Shown: piece after piece, positions 31,779 to 39,604 of the stretch | Numbering within the stretch: position 1 is the stretch's first letter | Layout: every line of letters begins with the position of its first letter | Assembly: GCF_020687745.1 (NCBI RefSeq) | Contig: NZ_JAJEWK010000003.1 | Location: 1 to 64,000, forward strand | Source: Chryseobacterium sp. MFBS3-17 | GTDB taxonomy: Bacteria > Bacteroidota > Bacteroidia > Flavobacteriales > Weeksellaceae | Direction: 5' to 3' | Length of the DNA: 64,000 nt | Notes under the pieces: generated by a model | Databases searched by the model: none | The model's input: only the letters and a program-made list of their open reading frames with translations | Told to the model about the DNA's origin: nothing | Made by a program: the position numbers and the translations under genes

Positions 31779-32504
31779 CTATTGTGTTTTTATGGACTGC
31801 TGATACAGATTTAGCAGCGGATCGGCATCACTTTCAGGCCGGTTCCAGCGGTACCGGTGGGTCCAGTACGCCATTTTCATGGAGAGAATTCCCAGTCCGG
31901 CCCCGAAGAGCACATCTGAAAGATAATGTTTGTCATTCCCCAGCCTCATGGCACCCACGGTGGCTGCCAGTCCGTAAGCGGCAAAGGGTACCCATCGGTT
32001 GTGCTGTCCGTATTCCAGGGAGAGCTGGGTGGCGCCGGCAAAAGCAATGGCGCTGTGGCCACTGGGGAAGGAGAAAGCAGTGCCGTCTGGCCGGGTTTTC
32101 TTCATGGCAGATTTCAGGATCAGAACCATGCCGGTGCTCAGTGCCTGGCCTTTTACCATGAGTACCGTGCGGTTTTTAAGGTCGGTCCGGGCCTGCATGC
32201 CGGTCATTTCCAGGCCGTAGAGGGCCAAAACAGGAACGGCAATCAGGAAGTCATCTGCCTGTCCGGTGAGGCCCATCAGGTGTTTGTTTTCGGTCTCGGT
32301 CTTCAGGAGCTGTCCCTTTCGGTTTTCTGTATCGGTCAGGACTCCGGCAAGCATCAGGGTTCCCGGAATATAGAGTTGTTTTGGGGTAAAAGGAATCCGG
32401 CTTTCTGCCAGGTACAGCCTGTCCGGTACTTGTGCTGAAAGGCTTGAATAAAGATTCAGCAGGATCATCAGTACTAAGCCGTGCTTCATTTGTATTTTTT
32501 TCAA
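31779..32504 (-). CDS. PAP2-family phosphatase
   Basis: This 241-residue membrane-associated phosphatase has the three acid-phosphatase motifs KKTRPDG, FPSGHSAIAF and GNDKHYLSDVLFG. A signal-like N-terminus (LVLMILLNLYSSLSAQ) places it in the envelope. The family dephosphorylates lipid phosphates such as undecaprenyl pyrophosphate or phosphatidate. Substrate not determined. Confidence 0.85.
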   Translation of the reverse strand: MKKIQMKHGLVLMILLNLYSSLSAQVPDRLYLAESRIPFTPKQLYIPGTLMLAGVLTDTENRKGQLLKTETENKHLMGLTGQADDFLIAVPVLALYGLEMTGMQARTDLKNRTVLMVKGQALSTGMVLILKSAMKKTRPDGTAFSFPSGHSAIAFAGATQLSLEYGQHNRWVPFAAYGLAATVGAMRLGNDKHYLSDVLFGAGLGILSMKMAYWTHRYRWNRPESDADPLLNLYQQSIKTQ

Positions 32505-32643
32505 AGCTAATCATAAAACCGGAGACTGATGTTAAATTCATATAAAGTCAGAGTAAATTATTTTTATAGTTGTAATTTTAATGAATGGCTGCAGGAATTG
32601 TCACTTCTTATCTTAGGTCAATGAAATGGCAACAGGAGGGCTC

Positions 32644-32651
32644 TATCTTTG
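32644..32651 (+). promoter_or_regulatory. -7 promoter box before the YceI gene
   Basis: TATCTTTG followed by GCAG lies 38 bases before the ATG at 32689, the usual distance for a Bacteroidota promoter. Confidence 0.55.
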
Positions 32652-32688
32652 CAGTATTCATTTATTAACCAATTAAAAAACAAATATT

Positions 32689-33198
32689 ATGTCAACAAAA
32701 TGGAACTTAGACCCTTCGCACAGTGAAATTACTTTTAAAGTAAAACATTTAATGATTTCTAATGTGAAAGGGCAATTTAAAGACTTTAACGTGGCTTTGG
32801 AAACAGAAGATGATACTTTTAAAAGTGCCAGAGCTACCGCAACCATCCAGACCGCATCTGTGGATACCAATAATGCAGACAGAGACAATCACCTGAGAAG
32901 TGACGAATTCTTCAGCGCAGAGAAGCATCCTGTGATCACGTTTGAAACCAATTCACTGAATGATGATATCTCCGGAAATCTGACCATCAATGGCATTACC
33001 AAACCGGTAAATCTGGAAGTAGATTTCGGTGGAATTAGCGTAGATCCGTGGGGAAATACCAAAGCCGGTTTTTCTTTTGAAGGGAAAATCAAAAGAAGCG
33101 AATTCGGCCTGAACTGGAACGCTGCCCTGGAAGCAGGAGGGGTGATGGTATCAGACGAAGTGAAAATTGCCGGCGAACTACAATTTGTAAAAGCTTAA
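32689..33198 (+). CDS. YceI-family lipid-binding protein
   Basis: This 169-residue YceI protein has the typical opening KWNLDPSHSEITFKVKHLMI, DNHLRSDEFFSAEKHPVITF in the middle and NGITKPVNLEVDFGG toward the end. The fold is a lipocalin-like barrel binding polyprenyl lipids. No signal peptide is present, so this is the cytoplasmic variant. Own promoter and own terminator make it monocistronic. Confidence 0.9.
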   Translation: MSTKWNLDPSHSEITFKVKHLMISNVKGQFKDFNVALETEDDTFKSARATATIQTASVDTNNADRDNHLRSDEFFSAEKHPVITFETNSLNDDISGNLTINGITKPVNLEVDFGGISVDPWGNTKAGFSFEGKIKRSEFGLNWNAALEAGGVMVSDEVKIAGELQFVKA

Positions 33199-33228
33199 TC
33201 CTGAGTATTCAGACCGTAAAATTTCATC

Positions 33229-33265
33229 AATCCGGAATTACTCAGGTAGTTCCGGATTGCTTTTT
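33229..33265 (+). terminator. Terminator after the YceI gene
   Basis: CAATCCGGAA (33229-33238) and TTCCGGATTG (33250-33259) form a perfect 10-bp stem, followed by CTTTTT. Confidence 0.85.
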
Positions 33266-33282
33266 AAACCAAATCCAAAACA

Positions 33283-34110
33283 ATGAATTTAAACGATTTA
33301 ACTAATATCTCGTCCGGTTTTGCCCCAACTCCGAAGATGCCGGTACTGTTCCTGGGCCACGGTTCGCCTATGAACGCCATTGAGGAAAATCAGTTTGTGC
33401 GCGGATTCCGGAAGATCTCCAAAGAAATCCCGGTGCCCAATGCTATTTTATGTGTTTCAGCGCACTGGTTTACCAACGGAACTTTTGTGACCGCTATGGA
33501 TTTGCCGAAAACCATCCATGATTTTTACGGCTTTCCGCCGGATCTGTTTGCCGTACAGTATCCTGCTCCCGGTAGTCCCGAACTGGCCAGAGAAACGGCT
33601 GGTCTGCTGCTGCCTGCACAGGTGGAAGAAGACCACAGCTGGGGTCTGGATCATGGAGCCTGGTCGGTCATCCGTCACATGTACCCCGAGGCAGATATTC
33701 CGGTTATCCAGTTGAGCATTGATTATAGCAAACCTCCTGAATATCATTTTCAGCTGGCCACTCAGCTTCAGAAACTTCGGGAAAAGGGCGTGCTCATCAT
33801 CGGAAGTGGGAATATTGTGCATAATCTGCGGCTGGTAGACTGGCGGAATATCAACACGGTAGGAGCCGGCTGGGACTGGGCCATTGAGGCACGAGAACTG
33901 ACCAATAGCTGGATTCTGGACGGAAATTTCCGCAATCTGATTAACTATAATAAGCAGGGTGTGGCCATGCAAACCGCCGTTCCCACACCGGATCATTATA
34001 TGCCGCTGATTTACACGCTGGCCCTGAAAGAGAAGACCGACGATATTGCTCTTTTTAATGATGAGTTGCTGGGAGGCAGCCTGAGCATGACGAGTGTGCG
34101 GATTGGCTGA
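33283..34110 (+). CDS. Extradiol dioxygenase, 4,5-DOPA dioxygenase (YgiD/DODA) type
   Basis: The protein has 275 residues. VLFLGHGSPMNAIEENQFVR at the N-terminus, CVSAHWFTNGTFVT, DHSWGLDHGAWSVIRHMYPE and IGSGNIVHNL carry the conserved histidines of the LigB-type metal site. The family opens catechol rings such as DOPA. The physiological substrate in bacteria is uncertain. The start codon follows the YceI terminator closely; the leader is A-rich. Confidence 0.88.
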   Translation: MNLNDLTNISSGFAPTPKMPVLFLGHGSPMNAIEENQFVRGFRKISKEIPVPNAILCVSAHWFTNGTFVTAMDLPKTIHDFYGFPPDLFAVQYPAPGSPELARETAGLLLPAQVEEDHSWGLDHGAWSVIRHMYPEADIPVIQLSIDYSKPPEYHFQLATQLQKLREKGVLIIGSGNIVHNLRLVDWRNINTVGAGWDWAIEARELTNSWILDGNFRNLINYNKQGVAMQTAVPTPDHYMPLIYTLALKEKTDDIALFNDELLGGSLSMTSVRIG

Positions 34111-34117
34111 TGGGCTG

Positions 34118-35203
34118 TTACGGGTTATTGCGCATAGCGCCCATATCCAGTTTCAGAGAGAAGAAGTTCGAGAAGAAATTGCTTCCGCCGATTCCCGAAT
34201 TGGTGATGGCGTAATCCAGCGTCAGACCGCGGTATTGAATCCCAATCCCGGCACTGGGCTGGAAGGAAACCTTGCGGCTGAGGTCTTCAATGTCTGTGAT
34301 GGTCTGAAAACGGTTCACCCCCAGGCGTACGAACACCAGATTGTCATAGTTCAGCTCTGCACCGGCATAAGGCGTGATGCTGGCGAAATCTGTGGAAATA
34401 AGGGCTGCTGTTTTGGCAAAGTCCACATTGATTCCGGCTTCCGGCAGAATGGACATATAATGGCTGATTTCAAAATTCTTGCTGGCCCCCATATTCAGTT
34501 TGGGCATGGTGAGTTCCATTTTGTCCTGAGGAGCCGGGTTGAACTCCTCGCCGTTTACAATGGCCGATAATTCATCCTGATTGACATTCCAGAAATTGAC
34601 GGTAGTAGAGGCGTCCCGCAGCATGGCTCCGTAGTTCCAACCGCTGTCTGAATGGTAAATGGCGCCTACATCAAAACCAAAACCAAAGGCATTGGCAAAT
34701 TTTCCTACATTTCTGTACACTACTTTGGCATTGACACCGGCAGAGATTTTTTCATTTCCGCCCGGGTGAAACGCATAAGAAACCAGTCCGGCATAGTCTG
34801 CCTGAGAGAATTTGGTGATTTTGTCATAATCAATATTCCCTTCGCTGTCTATCATCTGGGTGGTATTCAGAATATTATCTACACCCAGTCTTACAATGGA
34901 AACGGCAAACACACCGCCACTGTTTTCCAGCTTTTTAGCATAGGCCAGGTAATCATATTTGGCAATGCTTTCAAAATATTCTGCGTGCATGGCTGCCCCC
35001 TGCCAGTCACGTTCTATACCCAGAAGACCTGCAGGGTTCCACATCGGGGCATAGACATCGTTCTGATTGCTCACTACCGCACCGCCCATGGCCAGACCGC
35101 GGGCTCCCGCACCAATGTTCAGGAACTCGTTGGAGTATTTTCTTACAATCTGCGCCTGGGCTATGGCAGATGTACATACGAGTAATAGCAGTAGTTTCCT
35201 CAT
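34118..35203 (-). CDS. PorV/PorQ-family outer membrane protein
   Basis: This 361-residue beta-barrel protein of the FadL-like PorV/PorQ family has a signal peptide (LLLLLVCTSAIAQAQ). The family signature FLNIGAGARGLAMGGAVVSN then MWNPAGL follows. PorV shuttles T9SS substrates at the outer membrane; PorQ and the PorV2 type are paralogues. The sequence resembles the PorV2 subgroup, but I cannot exclude the others. The start codon overlaps the EamA stop by one base (TAATG), so the two genes are co-translated. T9SS substrates are encoded a few kilobases away. Confidence 0.8.
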   Translation of the reverse strand: MRKLLLLLVCTSAIAQAQIVRKYSNEFLNIGAGARGLAMGGAVVSNQNDVYAPMWNPAGLLGIERDWQGAAMHAEYFESIAKYDYLAYAKKLENSGGVFAVSIVRLGVDNILNTTQMIDSEGNIDYDKITKFSQADYAGLVSYAFHPGGNEKISAGVNAKVVYRNVGKFANAFGFGFDVGAIYHSDSGWNYGAMLRDASTTVNFWNVNQDELSAIVNGEEFNPAPQDKMELTMPKLNMGASKNFEISHYMSILPEAGINVDFAKTAALISTDFASITPYAGAELNYDNLVFVRLGVNRFQTITDIEDLSRKVSFQPSAGIGIQYRGLTLDYAITNSGIGGSNFFSNFFSLKLDMGAMRNNP

Positions 35204-36093
35204 TAGATTTCTGGTTTTAGATTTTTCTTAGACTTTCTGGATTTTATAATTCCGTTTACCACAATGGCGGCAATCATGACAAAGGAAGCCACATAAAACA
35301 TGACACTCATCTGTTCTGACGCACCAAAGATAAAAAAAGCAAGGATAATTCCGTACACCGGTTCCAAATTTACCGTGAGAACCAGTGTGAAAGGGGAGAT
35401 GTACTTCATTAAACTTACAGATTCCAGCATGGGATAAGCGGTGAAAACACTTGCCAGCAAGGCAATCAGCGCCAGATCACCGTAGCTGATGGCTGTCACC
35501 CGGGATAACTGGCCGGTAGCCAGATAAAAAAGTGTAATAATGAGCCAGCCACCGAATATTTCATAGAAAATAATATTTCCGGATGAGGTTTTGCCATAAA
35601 GTTTCCCGTTGAACACCGAAAATACCGTACCGAAAAGTGCGGTCAGGATGCCAAAGAAAATCCCTTCCTTGTACCGGAATTCAATATTGAATATGGCCAC
35701 CATACAGGCTACAATCACAATGCCCATGATGATTTCTGAGAGGTCTATTTTTCGTTTGAAGACGATGGGTTCCAGTATGGCTGCAAATAAGGTAGAGAGC
35801 GACAGGCAACTCAGGGCAATGGCCACATTAGACACTTTGATGGAATGAAAAAAACACAGCCAGTGAAAGGCCATAAATCCGCCCACGGCAAAAAGCCTGA
35901 ACATGAGTTTCCGGGAAATACCCAGATGCTGGCGCCCGATAAAACGGATGAACACAAACAGCAGGAATGCTGCAAAAAGCATCCGGTAGAAGGTCAGTGT
36001 CTGCGCATTGGCCGTAATCAGTTTGCCGAGGATTGCAGTAAACCCCCAGAGAAATACAATGAAATGAAGACGGAACAGGGCTGAGCTTTTCAT
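35203..36093 (-). CDS. EamA/DMT-superfamily transporter
   Basis: This 296-residue protein has ten membrane helices in two EamA repeats (IVFLWGFTAILGKLI and, in the second half, YPMLESVSLMKYISPFTLVL then NLEPVYGIILAFFIFG). The family exports metabolites or amino acids through the inner membrane. Substrate unknown. It is the first gene of a two-gene unit with the PorV-like gene. Confidence 0.88.
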   Translation of the reverse strand: MKSSALFRLHFIVFLWGFTAILGKLITANAQTLTFYRMLFAAFLLFVFIRFIGRQHLGISRKLMFRLFAVGGFMAFHWLCFFHSIKVSNVAIALSCLSLSTLFAAILEPIVFKRKIDLSEIIMGIVIVACMVAIFNIEFRYKEGIFFGILTALFGTVFSVFNGKLYGKTSSGNIIFYEIFGGWLIITLFYLATGQLSRVTAISYGDLALIALLASVFTAYPMLESVSLMKYISPFTLVLTVNLEPVYGIILAFFIFGASEQMSVMFYVASFVMIAAIVVNGIIKSRKSKKNLKPEI

Positions 36094-36414
36094 TTTTTGT
36101 TTTTAGAATCAGACGCAAAATTAGGTTAACTCCATTGAAGACCGACGATTATTTTTGCCAATACACTTCAGACCATTAGTTTCGTCATGAAAATTACCCT
36201 CATTGCCCGTCCATTCTGAGTTTCATACGATGAGGCTAAACAGTTGTGCTGACTATTGAGATGCTTCCTGTGTGGTTAAGGTCATTATTCCTCTTATCTG
36301 TTTAAAAGGATTTTGAACCGGAACAGTGCTTTTTAAATAGATCATGATTATTGTTAAAAAATGAATGCCTTTCAAAACAGAAGGGTATTTTTTTGTCTTA
36401 TTTCGTAAGTGACT
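36094..36414. other. Intergenic region, no feature recognised
   Basis: These 321 bases hold no open frame, hairpin or promoter box that I would defend. The region separates two minus-strand units and probably contains the promoter of the EamA gene near 36110-36150. Confidence 0.4.
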
Positions 36415-37239
36415 TTACCAGCCACCGGATGCGCCGCCTCCACCGAAACTTCCGCCTCCACCGAAGCCTCCAAAACCGCCTCCGCCGCCAAAACTGCCAC
36501 CGCCACCTCCGAAGCCGCCACCCATAGGCGGGAATGGGAAAAAGCCACCGGGATACGTTCTGCGCCCTCTTCGGGACAGAATTACGTCGTCATCGTCCCC
36601 GCCACGGCCACCTCTGCCACCGCCTTTGCTGCCGAAGAAAAAGCTCAGCAGAAAAATGATGAAAAAAGCGATCAGCAAGATCTCAAAAACACTCATGCCG
36701 CCTCCTTCAGAGGGTTCCTTTGCCCGGGGTTTGTATTTGCCCTGTACGGCTTCCATTAGCGCTGTGGTGCCCCGGTTGATGCCTTCGTACCACTGTCCCT
36801 GTTTGAAATTGGGGGCAATGATATAGTCAATGATTTGTCCGGCCACAGATGCCGTAAGGTATTTTTCTACATCGCGGCCTTGTTGGATGCTGATTTTTCG
36901 GTCTTCTGATGCAATCAGAAATACAATGCCATTGTCCTGTCCTTTTTCTCCGATTTTCCAGGTTTCTCCAAACTGCCATGCCACAAAGTTGATGTCTTCA
37001 CCACCGGTAGTGGGGATGATGATGACCTCAATTTCAGTGGATGTACTGTCGGCAAAGTTGATGAGCTTTTCATTCAGTAAATTCTTTTCTTCTGCAGAAA
37101 GCAGTCCAACCTCGTCATACACGGGATACAGCACAGCGGGTTTTTGCGGAACGGTAAACTGCGCAGATGCCATGAAGCCGGCCAGAAGCACGGCGGTAAA
37201 AAAGAATTTAAGAGAAACTAATCTCATTCGGAAGTTCAT
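36415..37239 (-). CDS. TPM-domain protein with glycine-rich tail
   Basis: The protein has 274 residues with a signal peptide (FFFTAVLLAGFMASAQ), then a TPM_phosphatase domain (about 35-170: YDEVGLLSAEEKNLLNEKLI, RKISIQQGRDVEKYL). A membrane helix (FEILLIAFFIIFLLSFFFGS) and a long Gly/Phe/Ser-rich tail (GGGFGGGGGSFGG repeated) follow. The domain is also called YgcG/TLP18.3. Together with the next TPM gene and lemA it makes the common LemA-TPM operon of Bacteroidota, linked to envelope stress. It overlaps the upstream TPM gene by 32 bases. Confidence 0.88.
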   Translation of the reverse strand: MNFRMRLVSLKFFFTAVLLAGFMASAQFTVPQKPAVLYPVYDEVGLLSAEEKNLLNEKLINFADSTSTEIEVIIIPTTGGEDINFVAWQFGETWKIGEKGQDNGIVFLIASEDRKISIQQGRDVEKYLTASVAGQIIDYIIAPNFKQGQWYEGINRGTTALMEAVQGKYKPRAKEPSEGGGMSVFEILLIAFFIIFLLSFFFGSKGGGRGGRGGDDDDVILSRRGRRTYPGGFFPFPPMGGGFGGGGGSFGGGGGFGGFGGGGSFGGGGASGGW

Positions 37240-37636
37240 TTGGATTTTCGCCCGTCACCGGGAAATGTTTTTTAAGTTCTGCACCGGTATCCAGAATGGC
37301 CTTCTGCAAAGGTTCAAAATAATGCCCTGAGGCAAAACCGGTAGTGATTTCATCATGCAGGCGGTCCCAGAACTGTTGTTTTACTTTTCTGTGAATACCC
37401 TCGTCCCCGATGATGGTAAGATAGTGCTGCTCAAAATTTACATGAAAAAGCACTGCATTTTTTTCTGCCGTCTGGTCTTTGCACAGTTTTTTGAAGACTT
37501 CAAAGGCCACATCGGCATTCCGTTCCTCGGTGGTAGCGTCTATGTGTACACGGATTTCGCCGGTAGAGTGATCCTCCGCCGCCTTAATGGCTTCCACCAG
37601 AGAAGCCATTTCGGATGGGGTCAGAAAATGATTCAT
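37208..37636 (-). CDS. TPM-domain protein, short
   Basis: This 142-residue protein consists of a TPM domain alone (FLTPSEMASLVEAIKAAEDH, STGEIRVHIDATTEE, NAVLFHVNFEQHYLTIIGDE). No signal peptide or membrane helix is present, so it is probably cytoplasmic, unlike its larger neighbour. It follows lemA by 5 bases and overlaps the next gene. Confidence 0.85.
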   Translation of the reverse strand: MNHFLTPSEMASLVEAIKAAEDHSTGEIRVHIDATTEERNADVAFEVFKKLCKDQTAEKNAVLFHVNFEQHYLTIIGDEGIHRKVKQQFWDRLHDEITTGFASGHYFEPLQKAILDTGAELKKHFPVTGENPNELPNEISFS

Positions 37637-37641
37637 AAGTT

Positions 37642-38250
37642 TTAATTCGTAAATACTTCGGGCGCACGCTCGGCACCTGCTTCGGCCTTAAATTTAGGTT
37701 TCACGGTGAAGTTGGTGAAGTTGGCCAGAATATTATTCGGTACTTTTCTCACGGTATTATTGTATTCATCTACCGCCTGGTTGAAGTTTACCGTTTCGGC
37801 GCGGATGCTGTTCTCAATTGCGGTGTATTCCCGCTGGAAGTTCATGTACTGCTGATCTGCTTTCAGATTCGGATATTGTTCTACAACGGCCATCAGCCTG
37901 CTCAGCGCTCCGGTAAGTTCCCCCTGGGCAGCCTGAAATCTTGCCATGTCCTGCTCGGTCATATTGGAGGGATCCAGATTGATGGACGTTGCTTTGGATC
38001 TGGCTTCAATCACTTTGGTCAGCGTTTCCTGCTCAAACTGACTATAAGATTTTACTGTGTTTTCCAGGTTCGGAATCAGATTCGCGCGCTTTTGGTAAAC
38101 CGTTTCTACATTACTCCATTTCGTGCTCACATTTTCGTCCTGTTTTACGAAGTTATTGTAGGTAGGAACGCCCCAAAGAGCCAGAATAACCAGAATGGCA
38201 ACGAGCCCGATGCCGAGCGTTGCTGCACTTAGACAACCTTTGTTTTTCAT
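37642..38250 (-). CDS. lemA: LemA family protein
   Basis: The protein has 202 residues from the ATG giving MKNKGCLSAATLG; a longer frame starts 15 codons earlier but lacks a reason to be used. One N-terminal membrane helix (GIGLVAILVILALWG) is followed by the LemA helical domain with NNFVKQDENVSTKWSNVETV and QKRANLIPNLENTVKSY. It heads the lemA-TPM-TPM operon. The family is membrane-anchored with an outside helical domain; biochemical role is unsettled. Confidence 0.9.
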   Translation of the reverse strand: MKNKGCLSAATLGIGLVAILVILALWGVPTYNNFVKQDENVSTKWSNVETVYQKRANLIPNLENTVKSYSQFEQETLTKVIEARSKATSINLDPSNMTEQDMARFQAAQGELTGALSRLMAVVEQYPNLKADQQYMNFQREYTAIENSIRAETVNFNQAVDEYNNTVRKVPNNILANFTNFTVKPKFKAEAGAERAPEVFTN

Positions 38251-38342
38251 AGTTGGTATTTTTAATGTTGGATTGTGTTTTAAATGTTTAATCAAATCAA
38301 ATATACAAATTATGTCTTAATTTTGCAGAAATATAAAAAAGA

Positions 38343-38843
38343 ATGACAACGATAGTGGTGGCGCTGGACCGGAAAAACGGAATTGGTAAAGAGAATAAGT
38401 TGCTGTGGCATCTTCCGGAAGATTTGAAACATTTTAAAGCCATCACCTCCGGGCATCCGGTAATCATGGGACGGAAGACGTATGAGAGCATCGGCCGGCC
38501 ACTCCCAAACCGTACCAATATTGTGATCAGCCGCAGAACAGACTGGTTTCAGGAAGGAATACTGATCGTGGGAAGTATAAAAGAAGCGCTGAAGTTTGCC
38601 AAAAAAATTGACGAAAATATTTTCATCATCGGTGGGGGGAATATCTATGAGCAAACTCTGGAGGTGGCGGATAAACTGGAAGTGACCCGCGTGGATACGG
38701 AAGTACTGGCCGATACTTTTTTCCCAAAAATCAGTGAAAAGGACTGGGTGCTTACCGCAGAAAACTGTGTGGGTCAGGATGAGAAAAATGAATTCAATAT
38801 GTGTTTCCAGACCTGGGAGCGCCGGGAAAAGAATCAGAAGTAG
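38343..38843 (+). CDS. folA: Dihydrofolate reductase
   Basis: This 166-residue enzyme reduces dihydrofolate to tetrahydrofolate with NADPH. IVVALDRKNGIGKENKLLWH, LPEDLKHFKAITSGHPVIMG, RKTYESIGRPLPNRTNIVIS and IGGGNIYEQTL are the standard motifs, in order. Normal length. A chromosomal, not plasmid-type, form by position. Confidence 0.95.
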   Translation: MTTIVVALDRKNGIGKENKLLWHLPEDLKHFKAITSGHPVIMGRKTYESIGRPLPNRTNIVISRRTDWFQEGILIVGSIKEALKFAKKIDENIFIIGGGNIYEQTLEVADKLEVTRVDTEVLADTFFPKISEKDWVLTAENCVGQDEKNEFNMCFQTWERREKNQK

Positions 38844-38877
38844 CAGCTGCTGTCTGTCTGTTTCGGTCAAATTATTT

Positions 38878-38885
38878 TATCTTTG
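38878..38885 (+). promoter_or_regulatory. -7 promoter box
   Basis: TATCTTTG followed by CAC, 18 bases before the ATG at 38904. Confidence 0.5.
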
Positions 38886-38903
38886 CACATCTAAATATCA
38901 ATA

Positions 38904-39467
38904 ATGAACAAATACCTGAAATTCGTAATAGCAGCCCTGATGGTTGCAGCAGCCGTTTACCTGATGATGAACCGTAATGTGGGATGGGGAATTGTAATTC
39001 TGTTGCTCACCGCATTACCCATTTTGTTGTTCTTCAAGAATGAATACATCCTGCTGGCGTTCTGGCACCTCAGAAAGCAGAATATGCCAAAAGCTGCCGG
39101 GGTATTGGCCAGAATTAAAAATTTTGAAAGTCAGTTGCACAAAAGTCAGTACGGATATTTCCATTACCTGACCGGTCTTACTCTGGCGCAGGACAGTCCG
39201 GCAAAAGTAGAACCCTATATGAAGAAAGCGCTGGAATACGGACTGAATATGAAGCAGGACCGTGCCATGGCAACGCTGAATCTGGCGGCTGTGGCCATTT
39301 CAAAAGGAAGAAGACAGGAAGGGCAGCGCCTTCTGGAAGAGGCCAAAAGACTGGATTCTGCAGGTCTGATGACCGATCAGATTAAAATGATGAAAGATCA
39401 GATGAAAATGCCGTCCATGCAGAAACATATGCATAATCCGCACATGAGACAAAGAGGAAAATTCTGA
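38904..39467 (+). CDS. Membrane-anchored TPR-like protein, unknown function
   Basis: This 187-residue protein has two N-terminal membrane helices (KFVIAALMVAAAVYLMM and VGWGIVILLLTALPILLFF). A helical repeat-like region (KAAGVLARIKNFESQLHKSQ, VEPYMKKALEYGLNMKQDRA, GQRLLEEAKRLDSAGLM) recalls tetratricopeptide repeats. The C-terminus is rich in methionine, histidine and basic residues. Single gene with own promoter and terminator. I do not recognise a named family. Confidence 0.65.
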   Translation: MNKYLKFVIAALMVAAAVYLMMNRNVGWGIVILLLTALPILLFFKNEYILLAFWHLRKQNMPKAAGVLARIKNFESQLHKSQYGYFHYLTGLTLAQDSPAKVEPYMKKALEYGLNMKQDRAMATLNLAAVAISKGRRQEGQRLLEEAKRLDSAGLMTDQIKMMKDQMKMPSMQKHMHNPHMRQRGKF

Positions 39468-39490
39468 CAGCAGAATACCTCCATATACAA

Positions 39491-39519
39491 AAAACGCATC
39501 TCCGGGATGCGTTTTTTTT
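39491..39519 (+). terminator. Terminator after the TPR-like gene
   Basis: AACGCATC (39493-39500) / GATGCGTT (39505-39512) stem with TCCG loop and a following T8 run. Confidence 0.85.
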
Positions 39520-39604
39520 GGTTTAATAGTCCAGGGATTAATAGTCAAAAACAGTTCGTAAAATTACTGCTATCGCCGATTGATGCTGTGGATTCCGAAA
39601 GTTT

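Noticed and set aside
31784-32438. Plus-strand ORFs opposite the PAP2 and S9 genes
   Set aside because: They are GC-rich antisense shadows of clear family members and show no domain or initiation signal of their own.
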